DNA of 8,100 bases, from contig JAUWKK010000109.1 in NCBI GenBank assembly GCA_030614245.1, positions 1-8,100 of the forward strand, read 5' to 3'. This document shows positions 5,609-8,100 of this stretch, in pieces. Origin of the DNA: Planctomycetota bacterium. GTDB lineage: Bacteria; Planctomycetota; PUPC01; JABMSA01; JAUWKK01. A program made the position numbers and the translations under genes. Numbering within the stretch: position 1 is the first letter of the stretch; each line of letters starts with the position of its first letter. The notes under the pieces were generated by a model, which saw only the letters and a list, made by a program, of their open reading frames with translations, did no database searches and was not told the DNA's origin.

Positions 5609-6607
5609 CTACAGCGCCTTCGATATCTCGTCGCTGTCGAATCTCGGCAGCTTCACGCCGTGCTGGTCGATGACCTCGCCCGCGCGCTCGGTGGTCCGGG
5701 CGATGGCTGCGCAGTCAGCGCCATGCGCCTCGACGGCCCTTCGGACGCCATCGGCTGCATCATCGGCGGCCGCGATCAGCAGAGCGCCGGATGAGATCAC
5801 GCCGAGCGGATTCACGCCGAACATCTCGCACAAGCGCGCCGTCTCGTCGTGGATCAGGATCGCCGACGTATTGACCATGATACCGACACCGCCCGCCTCG
5901 GCGAGTTCGTGCAGCCCCGTGGCAACGCCGCCCTCGGTGGGGTCGTGCATAGCCGCGACGCCCTCGACCGACGCCGCAGCCAGCGCGGGAGCCACAACGC
6001 TTATGCCGGGATCGAAAAGAAAATCCCGGGCACGTTCGGTAAAATCCGAGCCGAACCGCTCGGTCACCTCTGCAGTACGCTCGCGGGCGATGATCGACGT
6101 CGCCTCGATGCCGATCGGCTTGGCCAGCAGTATGGTCATGCCCGGGCGGATGTCGCTTTTATTGAGGAGCCGGTCATGGGCGACTTCGCCCAGCATCTGG
6201 CCGCATACAAGCACGCGCTCGAGGCCGGCGGTTATCTCGATGTGCCCGCCGCAGCAGACCGCGCCAAGCGAGCGGCAGGCCGACGTGATGTCGTTGAAGA
6301 TCGAATCGGCCATCTCGAGGCCGGCCTTTTTTTCAGGCATCAGCACGGTGGCGAGGAACCACCTGGGCCGCGCGCCCATTGTGGCGACGTCGTTGGCATT
6401 CACGTTCACGGCGTACCAGCCGATACGGTCGGTGGCGAACGTGATGGGATCGGTCTTAGCGACGAGCACGCAGTTGCCCATGTCGATCGCAGCAGCATCT
6501 TCGCCGATGCCCGGCCCGACGATCAGCCGCTCGTCGGCCATTCCATACCGTTCGAGCAGATGCGCCAGCATCTCGGCGGGCAGTTTGCCGGGTTGCAGGG
6601 GATGCAT
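5609..6607 (-). CDS. AIR synthase-related / HypE-like ATP-binding protein
   Basis: Soluble protein of 332 residues of the PurM/HypE/ThiL/SelD fold, whose members use ATP to activate a substrate. The N-terminus GKLPAEMLAHLL (7-18) and VGPGIGEDAAAID (30-42) are typical of HypE-like proteins. KTDPI (51-55), NANDVATMGA (70-79) and GGHIEIT (120-126) supply the conserved nucleotide and metal-binding positions, and MHDPTEGGVATGLHE (220-234) begins the last conserved stretch of the C-terminal AIRS domain. True HypE ends in a thiocarboxamide-carrying Cys (PRIC). This protein ends ...DEISKAL and lacks it, and no hyp or hydrogenase genes lie nearby, so NiFe-hydrogenase maturation is not supported. It also lacks features that would mark it as SelD or ThiL specifically. 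The ATG at 6607 is chosen over GTG 6631 because GAGGAG lies 6 bases before it and the promoter predicts transcription starting almost at the GTG. Substrate unknown. Confidence 0.85.
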   Translation of the reverse strand: MHPLQPGKLPAEMLAHLLERYGMADERLIVGPGIGEDAAAIDMGNCVLVAKTDPITFATDRIGWYAVNVNANDVATMGARPRWFLATVLMPEKKAGLEMADSIFNDITSACRSLGAVCCGGHIEITAGLERVLVCGQMLGEVAHDRLLNKSDIRPGMTILLAKPIGIEATSIIARERTAEVTERFGSDFTERARDFLFDPGISVVAPALAAASVEGVAAMHDPTEGGVATGLHELAEAGGVGIMVNTSAILIHDETARLCEMFGVNPLGVISSGALLIAAADDAADGVRRAVEAHGADCAAIARTTERAGEVIDQHGVKLPRFDSDEISKAL

Positions 6608-6613
6608 GCCGGT

Positions 6614-6619
6614 CTCCTC
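6614..6619 (-). promoter_or_regulatory. Ribosome-binding site fixing the HypE-like start
   Basis: On the - strand GAGGAG (6619-6614) is followed by 6 bases and then ATG (6607-6605). It is a strong Shine-Dalgarno that rules in favour of this start over the GTG at 6631. Confidence 0.75.
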
Positions 6620-6639
6620 AAGCTCCGTCACGGGGGCCG

Positions 6640-6668
6640 ATTATAGCCCTCGGACCTCAGCTTGACAA
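6640..6668 (-). promoter_or_regulatory. Sigma-70 promoter of the HypE-like gene
   Basis: On the - strand TTGTCA (6668-6663) and a perfect TATAAT (6645-6640) are separated by 17 bases. Transcription would begin near 6633, giving a leader of about 26 nt that carries the GAGGAG ribosome-binding site. The -35 lies inside a 13-base inverted repeat AGCTTG-A-CAAGCT (6659-6671), which could be an operator or a coincidence. Confidence 0.7.
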
Positions 6669-6696
6669 GCTATTACAGCAATCCGGCCCAAAAGCC

Positions 6697-6725
6697 TTGA
6701 CTTATGCACCCCGGAGTAATAGATT
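6697..6725 (+). promoter_or_regulatory. Candidate promoter of the TPR gene
   Basis: TTGACT (6697-6702) and TAGATT (6720-6725) have a 17-base spacer. Transcription would begin near 6732, about 58 nt before the ATG at 6790. The -35 is strong, the -10 matches consensus at four of six positions. It is divergent from the promoter at 6640-6668. Confidence 0.45.
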
Positions 6726-6789
6726 GCAGTAAAGGCTACGTGTGAATGAAGGCAGTGTTCGGTCAACTGTATCCTAACGCGAGGCAAGA

Positions 6790-8100
6790 ATGCATTCACT
6801 ACGTCTTGTTACGTTCCTGGCGGCCATGATCGCCTGCATGGTTTTCGGTGACGGCGATAACGCCGCCCGGGCCGATGATGCCGACGACCAGTTCGGCCTG
6901 GCAAACGGCTTCTTCATCAAGCAGGAATATGATATCGCTATGGTGCGGTATCGCAAGCTGCTGCAGGAGCACCCTGATTTCAAGCAGGCGGACAAGACCC
7001 TCCGTCTCATCGGCGAATGCCTCTATCATCTGAAGGAATACGATGCGGCGGTGAAGGAACTCACCACGCTTGCGGAGAAGTATCCGGAATCGAAAGAACT
7101 GGCCAAGACATACTACCGCCTGGGTGAATGCGCCACGCTCACGAAGGATCACGAGGCCGCCGCGAAGGCATATGCCAGCCTGCTTGCGAAGGACCCCGAG
7201 AATGCCCTTGCACCCTCTGCGGCGTATCTCTGCGGCGAATCGCTCTACCGGCTAAAGAAGTATCAGGATGCCGCTGAGGCCTTCGCACGGCTGCTGAAGG
7301 ATTACCCCAAGTGCCGATACGCCCCCGCCGGGCAGTGCTTCCTCGGCTGTGCGCTGCACCAGTTGGGCCGATATGACGATGCGGCGGAAGCCTTCGCCGC
7401 TGTCGTGAAGAATCATCCCAGGGACCCGTCGGCGGCGGAGTCGCAGTTCAGGCTCGCCGAGGCCCGCTACGCAGCAGGTGATTATGATGCGGCCATCAAG
7501 GAGTACCGGAAGGTTCTCGAGGACTACCCGGGCGAGTTCTCGAACGACGCGCGGATGGGCATCGGCAGTGCGCTTCACGCGAAGAAGGAGTACGCCGCAG
7601 CCGCAAAAGCTTTCATGCAGCTCGCGGACGCGAAGCCGCCCGTCCCCCTCGCTTCGCTCAACGCCGCCAACTGCCTTTACCTGGCCGAAGAGTACGATCT
7701 AGCTCGCAGCATCTATGCCAAGCTCATCAACGATCCCAAACTGGCAGGCATGCACCGCAAGGCGCTGTACTTCTACTGCCTTTGCCTGGTGAAGCAGAAA
7801 AAGTTTATCGATGCTTCGCGGCACTTCCAGAAGGCGCTCGATGCGCCACCCGGGGCCGAATCGGTCAATCCCGCCGAGATCCGCTTCGCGCTCGGCGATG
7901 CACTGTTGCAGGCGGGCAAGCACGCAGAAGCGGGACAGGCTTTCGGCCAGCTCGCGTCGAGGTCCCGGAAACACAAACTCGCCGCCGACGCACTGGCGAA
8001 CCTCGCGCTCTGCTACGCCAACCAGAAGCAGTACGATCGGGCCGTCGCGACGTCAAGAAAGCTGCTCGCAGGGTATCCCGACGGCGAACTGGCCCCATCG
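6790..8100 (+). CDS. Exported tetratricopeptide-repeat protein (5' part, runs off window)
   Basis: The reading frame is open from the ATG at 6790 to the last base, giving 437 residues with no stop, so the protein is longer. GAGG (6781-6784) lies 5 bases before the start. Residues 1-28 look like a Sec signal peptide: hydrophobic LVTFLAAMIACMVFG (6-20) with likely cleavage after ARA (26-28). No proper lipobox is seen around Cys16. From Phe35 on there are about eleven consecutive TPR units of about 36-38 residues, each with the pattern (G/A)-x-(C/A)-L-Y-x-x-x-x-Y-D-x-A-x-x-x-F-x-x-L-L-x-x-Y-P. Such TPR arrays in the periplasm or envelope act as protein-protein scaffolds; the closest familiar types are YbgF/BamD-like TPR proteins, but a specific function cannot be assigned. 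It is transcribed divergently from the HypE-like gene, and the missing C-terminus could hold another domain. Confidence 0.9.
   Translation, partial: MHSLRLVTFLAAMIACMVFGDGDNAARADDADDQFGLANGFFIKQEYDIAMVRYRKLLQEHPDFKQADKTLRLIGECLYHLKEYDAAVKELTTLAEKYPESKELAKTYYRLGECATLTKDHEAAAKAYASLLAKDPENALAPSAAYLCGESLYRLKKYQDAAEAFARLLKDYPKCRYAPAGQCFLGCALHQLGRYDDAAEAFAAVVKNHPRDPSAAESQFRLAEARYAAGDYDAAIKEYRKVLEDYPGEFSNDARMGIGSALHAKKEYAAAAKAFMQLADAKPPVPLASLNAANCLYLAEEYDLARSIYAKLINDPKLAGMHRKALYFYCLCLVKQKKFIDASRHFQKALDAPPGAESVNPAEIRFALGDALLQAGKHAEAGQAFGQLASRSRKHKLAADALANLALCYANQKQYDRAVATSRKLLAGYPDGELAPS

Noticed and set aside
5609..6607. Selenophosphate synthetase (SelD) or thiamine-phosphate kinase (ThiL)
   Set aside because: The fold is shared, but the N-terminal GKLPAEML and the GGHIEIT/MHDPTEGGV blocks fit the HypE-like AIR-synthase-related group better, and no Cys/Sec SelD N-terminal motif is present.
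5670..6665. 331-codon open frame on the + strand opposite the HypE-like gene
   Set aside because: Its Ser/Pro/Ala-rich translation is a typical antisense shadow, while the - strand frame has family motifs, promoter and Shine-Dalgarno.

Overview
The window looks like chromosomal DNA from a GC-rich free-living bacterium. It carries four intact housekeeping-type blocks and the 5' part of a long secreted TPR protein. No single gene fixes the lineage. The intergenic repeats (ACCACAGATGAACGC-type, GTCATTCTGAG-type, TAGGGGCGG palindrome, GAAGGGGCGAAATAG-type) and the exported TPR-array protein remind me of planctomycete-like (Planctomycetota/PVC) genomes. That assignment is a recollection-based inference of low to moderate confidence, because similar repeats occur in other phyla.

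Positions 1-3051 hold a pyrimidine-biosynthesis operon on the + strand: pyrR (regulator/uracil phosphoribosyltransferase), pyrB (aspartate carbamoyltransferase) and pyrC (class I dihydroorotase with all metal ligands). PyrB and PyrC catalyse consecutive steps (carbamoyl phosphate + aspartate to carbamoyl aspartate to dihydroorotate), and PyrR would sense UMP and control the operon. A hairpin-forming repeat of 10-bp units separates pyrR from pyrB and supplies the last codons and stop of pyrR.

Positions 3052-5455, also +, hold a GTCATTCTGAG-type inverted repeat, a YacP-like NYN-domain RNA nuclease with an unusual basic tail carrying two copies of a D-[DE]-V-x-x-W-x-x-Q-F motif, a small VanZ-like membrane protein, and a PP-loop ATPase of the tRNA-thiolation (MnmA/ThiI-like) group with an NFACT-R-like C-terminus. 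A 34-bp perfect palindrome lies between the last two and provides the vanZ-like stop codon.

Positions 5456-5608 are a convergent intergenic region with two near-identical direct repeats flanking a strong hairpin. A HypE/AIR-synthase-like ATP-binding protein follows on the - strand (5609-6607) with a well-formed promoter and Shine-Dalgarno. A divergent promoter region (6608-6789) then leads into an exported TPR protein on +, which starts at 6790 and is cut by the window end at 8100.

No tRNA, rRNA, CRISPR array, transposase, phage gene or recognisable defence system is present, and no gene-free stretch exceeds 300 bases. The genes are mostly familiar. The less ordinary content is in the repeats occupying four intergenic gaps, two of which have captured the stop codon of the upstream gene, and in the tail of the NYN protein.
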